Source: Sediminitomix flava (GTDB taxonomy: Bacteria; Bacteroidota; Bacteroidia; Cytophagales; Flammeovirgaceae). Taken from it: 64,000 bases of DNA. This document shows, one piece after another, positions 9,309 through 23,000 of this stretch (position 1 is the stretch's first letter; every line of letters begins with the position of its first letter). A program made the translations under genes and the position numbers. Where the stretch lies: NCBI RefSeq assembly GCF_003149185.1, contig NZ_QGDO01000001.1:310001-374000 (forward strand), given 5' to 3'. Under the pieces are notes generated by a model, which saw nothing but the letters and a program-made list of their open reading frames with translations, did not search any database and was not told the origin of the DNA.

Positions 9309-10091
9309 CTAGAATTTACCCGAATTTCCCCATTGTTCTTTAGGAAGAATTTCCTCTTGTACATCCCAGTGTTCAACGATCAAGCCATCTTCAAGTCTGA
9401 AAATATCAATATATGCAAAGTCTTTTTCATTCAATCTTGCATGTGAAAGACTTACTACAAAATTTCCTTGCCCTATGAGCTTGTGCACTTTTTCGTAACT
9501 TGCTTTAATTCCCTTTTTCTGAAAATCCTTGATATGTGCAACAAGCCCCTCAACACCATCACCCACAGTTGGACTATGTTGGTAATACTTTTCCGTTGAA
9601 ATAAAGTCTGTTAGTTTCTCCCCCTTCCCTTTAACTAATACTTCTTCTAAGAACTTTTTAACTAAAGCTTTATTTGTATTCGTCTTATCTAAATCTACTA
9701 TTTCGGTAGGACCATCCACCATAGTTCGCCCCGAAGCAGTTTCTTTCTCAAAAGCTTGAATAACATCCCAATGTTCGATGATTTTGTCATTCGAATCGGT
9801 ATGGAATATATCAGCAGTTACCCATTGTGCTTTTCCATTATCAATATTTTGGTAAGCATGCGTAAAAACATATTCGCCATCCTCAAAAGAGCGGACAATC
9901 TGAATATCTCTATTCTTATTTCTCTCGATAAAAGGTTCAAAAAAAGCCACAAAGCCTTCTACTCCATCAGCGACTCCAGTACTATGCTGCGTGTATCGAT
10001 CTCCAGTGTATTTAGTTACAGCCTCTCGTGCGTTTCCATCCCGAATACCTTCTAAGTACAAACCTTTTGCATTCTCTATTTTCTGACTCAT
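9309..10091 (-). CDS. Tandem SnoaL/NTF2-like domain protein
   Basis: A 260-residue cytoplasmic protein made of two homologous cone-shaped SnoaL-like domains, about residues 1-125 and 135-257. Each half has the same run of features: a helix, a YxQHSxxVxDGVEGxxxF segment (YTQHSTGVADG and YYQHSPTVGDG), then a strand ending IVEHWDV or IIEHWDV. This is an internal duplication of a predicted SnoaL/polyketide-cyclase-like fold. The substrate is unknown. It lies 141 bp downstream of the second GH16 gene in the same direction and may be the last gene of the GH2-GH16 unit, though its product has no export signal. Confidence 0.85.
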   Translation of the reverse strand: MSQKIENAKGLYLEGIRDGNAREAVTKYTGDRYTQHSTGVADGVEGFVAFFEPFIERNKNRDIQIVRSFEDGEYVFTHAYQNIDNGKAQWVTADIFHTDSNDKIIEHWDVIQAFEKETASGRTMVDGPTEIVDLDKTNTNKALVKKFLEEVLVKGKGEKLTDFISTEKYYQHSPTVGDGVEGLVAHIKDFQKKGIKASYEKVHKLIGQGNFVVSLSHARLNEKDFAYIDIFRLEDGLIVEHWDVQEEILPKEQWGNSGKF

Positions 10092-10232
10092 TTCACTTTA
10101 AATTCTAATTTCAAAAAGAATGTTTTTCCAAAAGGTTACAAAGAGCTAAGCCTAAGAGTTTCTTTGTGGGGTATTATACCTTCAAATATACTGCTATCTA
10201 TTGTTTAGATTAAAAAAAGAAGAACATAGCTA

Positions 10233-11102
10233 TTATTTTGCTTCCCAAACTCGAAAATATTTAACGTGGAATTCTCCATCTAAACGCTCATCATCGGGAA
10301 GTGCGCCAAACCATTTATTAGATTCATTATTGAAATTGATTTCTAAAGGCTGATGCCAATGCGTATTTTCTGCTTCTCTAAAAAGAATACCATCTATATA
10401 AAAACGAATGTACTCTGCTGTCCACTCCAATCCCCAAACGTGATAATCGTTTTGAAGCTCAGTTGGAATAAAAAACTTCTTTGTTCTTGAAAAATGCTTT
10501 TTTACATCTCCTTTATCTTTTGGGGCTTTGAACACATGAATATTTGAATTCAAGTCATTTCTATTATATGTTACGCCTGGCGCATTTTCACAAATATCTA
10601 TTTCAGTCCACCAATCTTTTGAGACATTTGTCATCCAAAAACCTGAAACCCAAGGTGCATCCATCAATTTCATTTCAGCTTCAAAATAACCATACAAAAA
10701 TTTGTTCTTACTTTTTATAAATCCCGATGTATGTGTATAGCCCTCGGGAAGAGCATCATCACCGTGTTTATTTACACGAAACACAGCTTCTCCACCTTCC
10801 AAACTCACATTAGAACCATGAAAGTAAGTAGGTTGACGACCTTTCCACTTTGGATTATTTGGATGCCATAAGTTTTCGTTGATTTCTTTCCCATCAAATT
10901 CATCTGAAAACTTTTGGAGAAACTTCCACTTCCCATGATTTCTCTGATCCGAGAGTGGGTATTTATCATTCGCTCTTTCAATAGCTTGTTTTACATCTAC
11001 AGAATCTACATAGTTTTTAGGCGGTATCGTTAAATTTTGAGCAACGGAAATACCGTTCAACAGGAAAAGACTCAAAGAAATAAGTATGATTTTATATTTC
11101 AT
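10233..11102 (-). CDS. GH16 endo-galactanase-like enzyme (agarase/porphyranase type)
   Basis: A 289-residue secreted glycoside hydrolase with a signal peptide (cleavage near SVAQ, residue 22) and a single GH16 domain. The catalytic motif EIDICE spans 167-172, giving E167 nucleophile, D169 and E172 acid/base; the surrounding SGFWM and TEIDICENAPG are typical of algal-galactan GH16 enzymes. No CBM or sorting domain is present, so it is probably periplasmic or outer-membrane associated and acts on imported oligosaccharides. It lies 93 bp downstream of the GH2 gene on the same strand. Its divergence from the 7.3-kb GH16 suggests a different linkage or substitution preference. Exact activity is not assignable. 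Confidence 0.85.
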   Translation of the reverse strand: MKYKIILISLSLFLLNGISVAQNLTIPPKNYVDSVDVKQAIERANDKYPLSDQRNHGKWKFLQKFSDEFDGKEINENLWHPNNPKWKGRQPTYFHGSNVSLEGGEAVFRVNKHGDDALPEGYTHTSGFIKSKNKFLYGYFEAEMKLMDAPWVSGFWMTNVSKDWWTEIDICENAPGVTYNRNDLNSNIHVFKAPKDKGDVKKHFSRTKKFFIPTELQNDYHVWGLEWTAEYIRFYIDGILFREAENTHWHQPLEINFNNESNKWFGALPDDERLDGEFHVKYFRVWEAK

Positions 11103-11195
11103 TTTTTTATGGTTTAGGCTGTTTACGATCTATAAAAAAATACTCCTCGGTTACGTGAATTGCCGAATCCACTAAACCGAAGAGTGAGTAACACA

Positions 11196-14917
<3,722 letters not shown>

Positions 14918-16264
14918 ATGAGAAAAATTCACTATGTACTAACAATCATTCTTGTTCTTACAAGAATAACTTATTCTTTTGGACAGACAGAATCAATTGA
15001 CCTAAATAACAGTGATGATAGAGCAGGTGTAAATTATGACTGGTCAGACAATAATACTTGGAATCCAGCTGGCACACCTCCAGACCCTGATACAAATATC
15101 AATATAAATGATACAGGTTTATCTGCAGACCCTCAAACTGCGACTGTTAATGATAGAGTACAATCTAGTCATTTTATCAAATACCTTGGAGATGTCACTT
15201 TAGATGGCACTAAAACTTGGAATATTGAAGGTGTTGTAGTTATTGACGGAAATTTCACACAAACAGCTGCATTCGCAAATAACCAGATCAATATTAATGG
15301 TGGAGCGTTAATTATTACAGGTTCTTTTTCACAATCAGGCGCTTTTGCTACATCTGGAGTAAACCTGTCTAATAACGCTATGTTAATTGTTGATGGAGAT
15401 GTGAATATATATAGTACTATTGCTGGAGGTACCTTCACCAATGATGGCTCAAACATTAACATTATCATTGGTGGTGATTTAGATATTAACAATGACCTTG
15501 GTAATAGTTCAATTTCAACGGGCGATAACGGAAACATATTCGTAGAAGGAGAAACTAATGGCAATGGAACAGTTGATGGACAAGTACCTGATACACATAA
15601 CCCAAGTACAGACCCTCCTCTAACAGATGGAGGGGTTAATGATGCTGTGGATGATATTCCTAACCTTGGTGATATTATTGGAGGTACTAACCCTGGAGGG
15701 TCTATAGACGCAGCACTTCCAATACAACTCATATCTTTCTCACTAAACCAACAAGAAAAAAACATTAAACTCCAGTGGACTACAGCTTCAGAAATTAATT
15801 CAGATTATTTTGAAGTACTGTGTTCGTTTGATGGTAGTAATTATGAGTCATTAGTTTCAATTCCTGCACAAGGAAATAGTGAGAGCTTGGTTGAGTATGC
15901 TTACGAATACCAGTATCAAGGTTCTGCTCAAAGATATTACAGATTAAAACAAGTCGATCTAGATGGAAAATATACACTATCAAAGGTTTTAATTTTTACG
16001 CCAAAGCTTGTAAAAAACTTGAGTTTAGTAAAACCTAATGTATACCCTAATCCTGCGAAATCATTTGTGAAAGTTCAATTGGATGGAATAGAAATCAGAG
16101 AAGTCATGATATTTTCTACAGATGGAAAAGCATTTCCTCTTGAGATTCAACGATTGGCTTCGGGTGAAGTGAAACTTGATGTAAATAATATTCCTAGAGG
16201 TTTATACATCATGAAATTAATCACAGACACACAAAGTTATTCTGAAAAAGTCCTTTTGGAGTAG
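14918..16264 (+). CDS. Type IX-secreted surface protein with beta-helix-like repeats
   Basis: A 448-residue protein with a signal peptide ending near SFGQ (residue 23). Residues about 60-240 are Asn/Gly/Asp-rich and alternate short strands (VVIDGNF, ALIITGSF, MLIVDGDV, IIIGGDL), as in right-handed beta-helix or haemagglutinin-like passenger domains. Residues about 265-355 match the FN3-like module common before sorting domains (LQWTTASEINSDYFEV, YYRLKQVDLDG). The last 75 residues are a type IX sorting domain with VYPNPAKSF. Surface adhesion or polysaccharide contact is plausible, but no specific function can be assigned. A strong intrinsic terminator follows. Confidence 0.85.
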   Translation: MRKIHYVLTIILVLTRITYSFGQTESIDLNNSDDRAGVNYDWSDNNTWNPAGTPPDPDTNININDTGLSADPQTATVNDRVQSSHFIKYLGDVTLDGTKTWNIEGVVVIDGNFTQTAAFANNQININGGALIITGSFSQSGAFATSGVNLSNNAMLIVDGDVNIYSTIAGGTFTNDGSNINIIIGGDLDINNDLGNSSISTGDNGNIFVEGETNGNGTVDGQVPDTHNPSTDPPLTDGGVNDAVDDIPNLGDIIGGTNPGGSIDAALPIQLISFSLNQQEKNIKLQWTTASEINSDYFEVLCSFDGSNYESLVSIPAQGNSESLVEYAYEYQYQGSAQRYYRLKQVDLDGKYTLSKVLIFTPKLVKNLSLVKPNVYPNPAKSFVKVQLDGIEIREVMIFSTDGKAFPLEIQRLASGEVKLDVNNIPRGLYIMKLITDTQSYSEKVLLE

Positions 16265-16308
16265 ACATCTGTTTTTAACAGCAAACACAAACATAATTGT
16301 AAATATAT

Positions 16309-16337
16309 GGGTAGGAGCTTTTTCCTACCCTTTTTTT
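16309..16337 (+). terminator. Intrinsic terminator with T7 tract
   Basis: The arms gggtagga (16309-16316) and tcctaccc (16323-16330) form a perfect 8-bp stem followed by seven Ts. It ends transcription of the sorting-domain gene. Confidence 0.92.
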
Positions 16338-16485
16338 ATCTAAAATCTATTGAATCTGCCTTTTTATCTATTCGTTCAGGAAGCCTAATTTGTAACCAAA
16401 TAGAAGTCCTTTGTAACATATTTAGAAAATTCTAGAGTGTCACGAAGAATCTATAAATTAAGAATAGAAGTTCCACTAACTCATT

Positions 16486-17502
16486 ATGATCAGAGTACTA
16501 TTCCTTCTATTTCTATTCTTTAGTATTCAAATTTCAATTTGTAAGGCTCAAACTGATTCTCTGATTTTTGAAAATGGAGACAAGATGGTTGGAGAACTTA
16601 AAAATATGGAATATGGAGTTATTGTCATGAAGACAAATTATAGTGATAGTGACTTCAAAATTGAATGGGATGGTATTGATCAAATTTTCTCCTCTACTCT
16701 ATTTCTAATTACAATTTCTGATGGAACAAGGTATATTGGCTACCTCTTTTCTATGCCCGACAAGAGAATTCGGATTACAGATGAATACGGCATTATCTTC
16801 TATGAAAATATAGATGATATCGTTTTCCTCAAATCACTTGAATTGGGAATTCTGAGTCGAGTTTCAGCATCTATTGACCTTAGTTTAAGTGTCATCAAGG
16901 CCAATAATCTGACACAACTTAATACGCGTAACACTCTTGGTTATGTCGCTAAAAGATGGTCAATAGACACCTATTACAATACATTGGTTTCCGTACAAGA
17001 TAGCGTTTCTGATACGAAGAGAATTGACTCTAATATCAATTACCGATGGTTTTTGCCTAATGATTGGTACCTTCCTGCCAATGCAACTTTTCTTTCTAAC
17101 AACGAACAAAACCTAAGATTAAGAGTCATCGGTTCGCTTGGAGTAGGAAAATACTTAATTCATCAGAATACATTTTATTGGGGGATAAATATCGGTATTT
17201 CTTTTGTTCAAGAACGGTTCACGACTTCAGACCCCGATCAGCAAAGTTGGGAAGGTTATGCAGGAATGGAATTAAACCTATTTGACATTAAAGACATCAA
17301 ATTACAAACTATACTTTTTGTTTACCCAGGTTTAACAGAGCAAGGGCGATTAAGGTCAGATTTTTCTTTTGACTTAAAATATGATTTACCCAAAGATTTC
17401 TACTTCAGACTCGGACTTAGCTTAAACTACGACAGTAGACCTATTGAAGGCGGTTCACAAACAGATTATGTATTTACGACAGGTTTCGGGTGGGAATGGT
17501 AA
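16486..17502 (+). CDS. DUF481-type outer-membrane protein
   Basis: A 338-residue exported protein with a signal peptide (cleavage near CKAQ, residue 22). Residues about 25-115 form an SH3-like strand-rich segment (LIFENGDKMVGEL, TISDGTRYIGYL). Residues about 120-338 are amphipathic beta-strands ending in an aromatic residue (FGWEW), as expected for a DUF481/YdiY-like barrel. The strands NTRNTLGY, SNINYRW and DFSFDLKYDL are typical. Function in the family is poorly known, with a proposed link to osmotic stress. It ends 9 bp from the convergent histidine kinase, with no terminator between them. Confidence 0.82.
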   Translation: MIRVLFLLFLFFSIQISICKAQTDSLIFENGDKMVGELKNMEYGVIVMKTNYSDSDFKIEWDGIDQIFSSTLFLITISDGTRYIGYLFSMPDKRIRITDEYGIIFYENIDDIVFLKSLELGILSRVSASIDLSLSVIKANNLTQLNTRNTLGYVAKRWSIDTYYNTLVSVQDSVSDTKRIDSNINYRWFLPNDWYLPANATFLSNNEQNLRLRVIGSLGVGKYLIHQNTFYWGINIGISFVQERFTTSDPDQQSWEGYAGMELNLFDIKDIKLQTILFVYPGLTEQGRLRSDFSFDLKYDLPKDFYFRLGLSLNYDSRPIEGGSQTDYVFTTGFGWEW

Positions 17503-17511
17503 AATGAAGTT

Positions 17512-18915
17512 TTACTTATATTCCTCTAAAGGTTTTCTCTCTATACCTTTCTTTTCAATATCTGTAGTATTTTGGGAATAGGGTAAAACTATCGAAAAGA
17601 TTGTCATCTTCTTCACTTCACTTACGACAAATATAGAACCACCATGCAACTCTACGAATTGCTTCACGACTGAAAGACCAACTCCTGTACCTTTGATGTT
17701 ATCTACATTTTTGGCTCGGTAAAAAGCATCAAATAGTCTAGGAATATCTTCTTTAGGAATTCCGATACCATGATCTGTAATATTTAATTTCACATAACTA
17801 TTTTCATATGAAATTTCTACAATCGGAAATTCTCCCTTTTTACCGTATTTGATTGCATTTGACAACAGATTATCAACGCAATGAACGATAAAGTAACTGT
17901 CAAATTCAACTAATTTTTCTTCCCCATTAAAAATGATCTTTCGTTGAGAAAATGGAATAGCTGAAGGATGATGTTTGACTGATTTTATGATAAGTTCAGA
18001 AAGAGATTGCTTAGATGGGAAAAAGTTAATTTGCCCAGATTCTAAATGATGATATGCCAAAACCCTATCCATCATTTGAGTGATGTTATTTATAGAAGTA
18101 AACACATTCTCAAACTGCTTATTACATTTTTGCATACTATCATCATCTAGCGTTTTAGATGCTTTCAGGTGCAAAAGCTCTGTTGAACTATGAATTACTG
18201 TTAGAGGCGTTTTAAACTGATGAGAAACCATAGACACAAATTTACTCTTCAGCATATTCAGCTCTTTTTCTCGTTCAAGAGCTTCCGATAACTCTTTTTC
18301 TTTGTCAATAAGAACTTTCTTCCTCCTAAAGTCTTCATCCTTGAAAAGTAGTGAAATGAAAAATATCATTACAAGCATAAAAATCCAATGGAATCCGGCT
18401 GCAGTAATTGGGCCTTTAGGAAAGTTGATAATTTCGGGAAATTGAATCTCTAAGAAGATAAGTAAGAAAACATAAGTGAATGTACCTATTGCCATTTTGC
18501 GGTATAACTTTCTCGGAAATATGTGGATATTCATCACAACAGCAGTGGCCAGAGTTAGAATTATTGTACCTCTTATTCCGCCGTTTTCCTTCCAATCAAA
18601 AAATGTAATACACATTTGTATAGGCAACATCAGATAAAGCCCAGCTTGGTACTTTGCTTTTACACGACTTATATAAAAGCCAACCAAACAAATTACCCCA
18701 ACTATATATAGAATATAGATGAATTGCTCAGATAAGGTGGAATTCTGAAAAGTAATTGCAAGTACAAAACTACATGTAACCGACAGGAAATATATACTAT
18801 TGAGTACCCTTTCCTCCATACTAAGCTCTGTTTTACTACCAATAAATAGGTCTATTAATAAATCGAAATGTTTACGCATCACTTCAACTAGGTGAGGTAC
18901 AAATATCTTTATCAA
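17512..18915 (-). CDS. Orphan membrane sensor histidine kinase
   Basis: A 467-residue kinase. Residues about 36-190 contain six or so hydrophobic helices, followed by a coiled linker (192-222). The H-box SHQFKTPLT has phospho-acceptor H232; the N-box includes N353 (LLSNAIKYG), G1 is DHGIGI at 381-386, and G2 is GTGVGL at 409-414, so all ATP-binding boxes are intact. The integral membrane region suggests sensing within or near the membrane rather than through a periplasmic domain. No response regulator is adjacent, so its partner is unknown. A Met at residue 13 is an alternative start. Confidence 0.9.
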   Translation of the reverse strand: MIKIFVPHLVEVMRKHFDLLIDLFIGSKTELSMEERVLNSIYFLSVTCSFVLAITFQNSTLSEQFIYILYIVGVICLVGFYISRVKAKYQAGLYLMLPIQMCITFFDWKENGGIRGTIILTLATAVVMNIHIFPRKLYRKMAIGTFTYVFLLIFLEIQFPEIINFPKGPITAAGFHWIFMLVMIFFISLLFKDEDFRRKKVLIDKEKELSEALEREKELNMLKSKFVSMVSHQFKTPLTVIHSSTELLHLKASKTLDDDSMQKCNKQFENVFTSINNITQMMDRVLAYHHLESGQINFFPSKQSLSELIIKSVKHHPSAIPFSQRKIIFNGEEKLVEFDSYFIVHCVDNLLSNAIKYGKKGEFPIVEISYENSYVKLNITDHGIGIPKEDIPRLFDAFYRAKNVDNIKGTGVGLSVVKQFVELHGGSIFVVSEVKKMTIFSIVLPYSQNTTDIEKKGIERKPLEEYK

Positions 18916-18978
18916 TACCTTTTTATGCTTCTTATATCATTTTTCTAAAGCACCTATGCAAGATTGTATAAAAAAATA

Positions 18979-19019
18979 AAGGTCTTCTTACTCACTATCA
19001 GATAGCTTTGGAAGACCTT
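18979..19019 (-). terminator. Hairpin terminator of the DUF1275 gene
   Basis: The arms aaggtcttc (18979-18987) and gaagacctt (19011-19019) form a perfect 9-bp stem with a 23-nt loop. The A-run to the left gives a U-tract on the minus-strand transcript. Confidence 0.75.
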
Positions 19020-19041
19020 ATTCTATATATCGGCTATTGTA

Positions 19042-19791
19042 TTATTTCGTTTTCACTATTGCGCCTTTCAATTTAGGAAGTGCCCCTTGTCTTTTATAAA
19101 GAATCTTGAATGTAGCTAAGAGCTCTCCAATAATCGTAAAACCAAGTACTACAGCAGGTACGATAAATGTGAAAATCGCGATTCTTTCATGAAGGTAATA
19201 TCCTATTACACCACCAATTATAAAGCAGAAAAGAATTGTTAGTCGAAGTAAAATACTTCTCGAAGTTTTCTCATCTAAATTAGACTTATGATTGAATAGC
19301 CTTGAAGTTTCAATAGCTAAATCGGTAAGTAAGCCCGTCATATGTGTTGTACGAACTACAGCACCAGAAATTTTTGTAACCAATGCATTTTGAAGTCCCA
19401 TTGCAAATAGAAGAATACTTGCAAAGAATGAATCTGGGATTCCCATTTCCAATTGCTTTGTATGTGCAAAACCCACAAAAATTAGTAAAAGCATTTCAAT
19501 GAAAATCGGAAACACATATGGAAAATGTTTTTTCTCTGGAAACTTAAAATCAAGATACCAACTACAGAAAAAGGCTCCTGAATAGAAAGCTGCAATCCAA
19601 AGAACAGAATTGGCTACGAAGTTTTGAGCAAAGTTTACAGAGAAATCTGCAACATGACCTGTTACATTGGTTGGTAAAATCCCGAAAGCTAGAAAACCAG
19701 TAATTCCTACTAATCCTGCAATACCCGACAGAATAGCAGCCATGCTGACATCATGTAAAAACTCCCTCTTATCCCCTTGTTGTTTGTACAT
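19042..19791 (-). CDS. DUF1275 (YoaK-like) membrane protein
   Basis: A 249-residue polytopic inner-membrane protein with about six hydrophobic segments. The DUF1275 hallmarks are an N-terminal GITGFLAFGILPTNVTGHV segment and the central FAMGLQNALVTK followed by VRTTHMTGLLTDLAIE. Members are predicted transporters or membrane channels of unknown substrate. It stands alone, with a terminator at 18979-19019 and 241 bp of non-coding sequence upstream. Family assignment is firm; function is unknown. Confidence 0.88.
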   Translation of the reverse strand: MYKQQGDKREFLHDVSMAAILSGIAGLVGITGFLAFGILPTNVTGHVADFSVNFAQNFVANSVLWIAAFYSGAFFCSWYLDFKFPEKKHFPYVFPIFIEMLLLIFVGFAHTKQLEMGIPDSFFASILLFAMGLQNALVTKISGAVVRTTHMTGLLTDLAIETSRLFNHKSNLDEKTSRSILLRLTILFCFIIGGVIGYYLHERIAIFTFIVPAVVLGFTIIGELLATFKILYKRQGALPKLKGAIVKTK

Positions 19792-19978
19792 TCTTAAAGT
19801 TGTTAGTGTAGTTGTTTGTATTGTGCGCTGTTATTATTGTATTGAATATATTGCCTTAATACGAATCTGAGAAGTCTAGTTTTCCAACTTAACAAACCTT
19901 ATTAATATTTTATATAACCTTAGTACTTTTACAAATTCTTAATAATCAAGAAGTCGCATTTAATCAGAAGCATAAAAA

Positions 19979-20005
19979 AATCTCGAAGTTCTAAACTCCG
20001 AGATT
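19979..20005 (-). terminator. Intrinsic terminator of the AsmA-like gene
   Basis: The arms aatctcgaagtt (19979-19990) and aactccgagatt (19994-20005) pair with one mismatch. The A7 run at the left becomes a U-tract on the minus-strand RNA. Confidence 0.82.
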
Positions 20006-20032
20006 CTTAGATTTGGTAAAGGCTTGATTAGC

Positions 20033-23000
20033 CTAATTTTTATCTTTTTTACTTTTCTTTTCTTCTTTCTTTTTTTCCTTCTGATGCTGTCTTACCTTTT
20101 TACCTTTTCCGAGTTTCACATCATACTCCTCAACATCTCCTACTATTCGGATTGCAACATATTTACCGCCTTCATCGGTCATGATCTCATCTTCACTATC
20201 GCTTTTTTTCTTTCTACCTGTAAGTGTGTTCCAAGCTACACTTCTCACCAACTTTACAGGCACTTCTACAAGGTAAGCCATACTCATATCTAAACCTTGC
20301 TGCCCTGTAATGTACAATTGACCGATTGTAGAACTGATATCCATTTTTGGAATAGTCACCTTCGCATTTTTCAACTCCAAAGTATTCTTGATTTCAGCAA
20401 ATCTGATATTATTTAAGTCTTTATTACTAAAGTATTTTGACATGGCTTCTAAGGGACCAAAGTTTTGTATTTTTCCATCCCGAATAGATGCTTCAATGTC
20501 TGCTACAGACTTATCCAAATTCACTGTCAAATCAGGGTTTAAGTATAAAGATGAATTGATTTGAGCATTTAAAATACCGTCAAAATTATCTGCTACACTA
20601 TATGTTTCGCCTTCATAGGTTGTTTCAAAATGAATCAAATTCATATCCAATTCTTTCGCTTCAGCTTTACTTTTGAAGACTGCATTTTCAGCATCGATAA
20701 GATTTAGGTCGCCATTAAAATTTAGTCTTCCACCTGCAGCATCAGTCCCGATATCTTTAAAATGAATTACACGATTTGGTGTGGTGACAATCTGACCTCT
20801 AAAATTCGTAATATCCATCTTTGCATATTTCATGTGAGATATATTCACCTTTAGATCAAAAGAAGGATACTTGGCCGTAAAAGGATTAAACGTTAAGGTA
20901 TCGGTAGTGCTTACTTGTTGAGATGTTGTCTGGGCTTGGGGGTTACCACTGCTACTGCTAGCCTCCACAAAATTTGCATTTAGCAACTCATTAAAGTTGA
21001 GCATCTGTGCATTCACATCAAATGTTCCTTTCAAATCATGCTTGGTACTATCCGTAATATTTTCCAAATGAGCATTGAAGGTAAAGTCACTCTCACCAAT
21101 TTTACCTGTAAAATCTTCAATAATCATCTCATTCGGTTTATGAATAAATTTGATATTGAAATCTCTAAAAAGAAGAGGCGTTCGGTTAAATCGCCATTCC
21201 AGTTTACTGATTGTAACCTCACCAAATGGAAAACCTTGTTCTTTAATAATTTCTTTATTGCTTGTATCAATTTTACCATTCACCTTAAAACCATTCAAGG
21301 CTGCATTTTTATATTCTTGTGGGACATGCAGTTTATTTTTGAATGTGAAAAAGTCAACAACCTGCATGGAATTAGAATTGATCGAATAACTCAAAGTAAG
21401 GGGTTCTGTATCACTCGAAGTAATCGATTCAAAATTTAAAAGCTCGGCAGATAAGTTAATATTACTTCCTCCTAAATTCCCTTCAAAGCCATCAATAACT
21501 ATTTTTTCGGGAGCAACCTCAAGTCTTCCTTTCAACTTCTTTAGGTCTGACATGCCAGGAAGAACTGCCGAAAGGTTATTAATTTTGAATTCACCGTAAG
21601 GAAGCAACTTATAGCTATTCAACTTTTCTGAAGTAGTTTGCAGTGTAAGGTCAATATTCAGATTTTCTATCTTCCCATGATCTACTTGAGAAGTACTATC
21701 TAACTTTACAAAATCATCGATGTGAAACATTTTACTATCTAGCTTCGCATTGATTTTCATGTTTGCATTTTGACCTGCCAAATGCTTCAAAATATTTTCA
21801 GCTTGTCCTGTAAAATGAATATCCGAATCATTCATTTTTGCTTTGAAGTCATGAATCCCGAGCTTATTTTCAAAGAGGTACAAAATTCCGTTTATGTCCT
21901 CATATTTTTGCGCTGTTTGAGGAATTTCAAAACTAATATCTTTCAAGAATAGCCCTACTTTCCCTCCATCACTGATATAATAGTTATTCTTTTTATCGAT
22001 AGTACTTTTTACACTTCCTTTTAATTCAATTCCTCCTTTCAAGTGTTTTATCTTATCTCCTTTCAGGAAAGGATTCAAGGTGGCTAAATCAAAGGAAGAG
22101 TTGGTGGTAAAATCTAGGTAAGGAGTTTTCAAATTTTTCACAGAAGCAGACATCCTTATTTTTCCAGATTTTGAATCTACATTCAAGTCTTCTAGTTTAA
22201 TCACTCCCTCTGATAAATCTGCTTTACTACCTGTACTCAGATAACCTTTAAAACCGATATTTTCTAAAGCGATATTATTTTCCTTACCGTAAAGTGAGAC
22301 ATCTTTAGCTCCAAAATTTGCTTCAATAAATGGAATTGTATCTTTTGTTTCTCCCTTTATTGTTGCATTGAGATAGATTTTCCCATTGTCTTCACTTTTT
22401 TGTCCTTTGGTATTTACCCAACCATTTGTGAGGAACGTTAGCAAACTTAAATCTTCTTTTTCAGCATTAATTTTCAGGTCAGCATAACCATTCTGCTGAA
22501 CTGCATAGCTTCCTTCAATCCCAAATTGAGCTTCAAAAACGGATAAATGTGCTTCCAAAATCTCAATGAACATATTGTTCTGATTGATTTTTAGGTGACT
22601 CTTAAAACTGATGGGCTTATCCTTAAGCATTACTTTTTCTTTATGCTTAATTCCCAAAAGTGTCATGTTTGTATTGATTTTGGAATACAATCTACGATCT
22701 CGAAGTTGAAAACTAGTATCAAAATGGTCAACCCTCAGCGCAGCTCTTTTCTCTTTAGGTTCACTCTCAAAATCTAAGACTAGATTGTTTATTTCTAGTC
22801 GTTCCAATACAATATCCAAAGGTTTATCTCGCTGTACTTCTTTTGTTTCTTCCTTTGTTTGGGTAGAGTCTGTTGGGTCAAATCCAACTGCATTAAAAAT
22901 ATTCAATGAAGAATCTTGATATTGGAGAAGTCCAAAGTAAGCACTATCAAGAGTTACCTCTGCTACATTTATGTTTCCGACCATCAAATCTGAAATATTG

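Noticed and set aside
15169-15765. 198-codon minus-strand frame
   Set aside because: It is antisense to the sorting-domain protein gene and reflects its low-complexity Asn/Gly/Ile codons.
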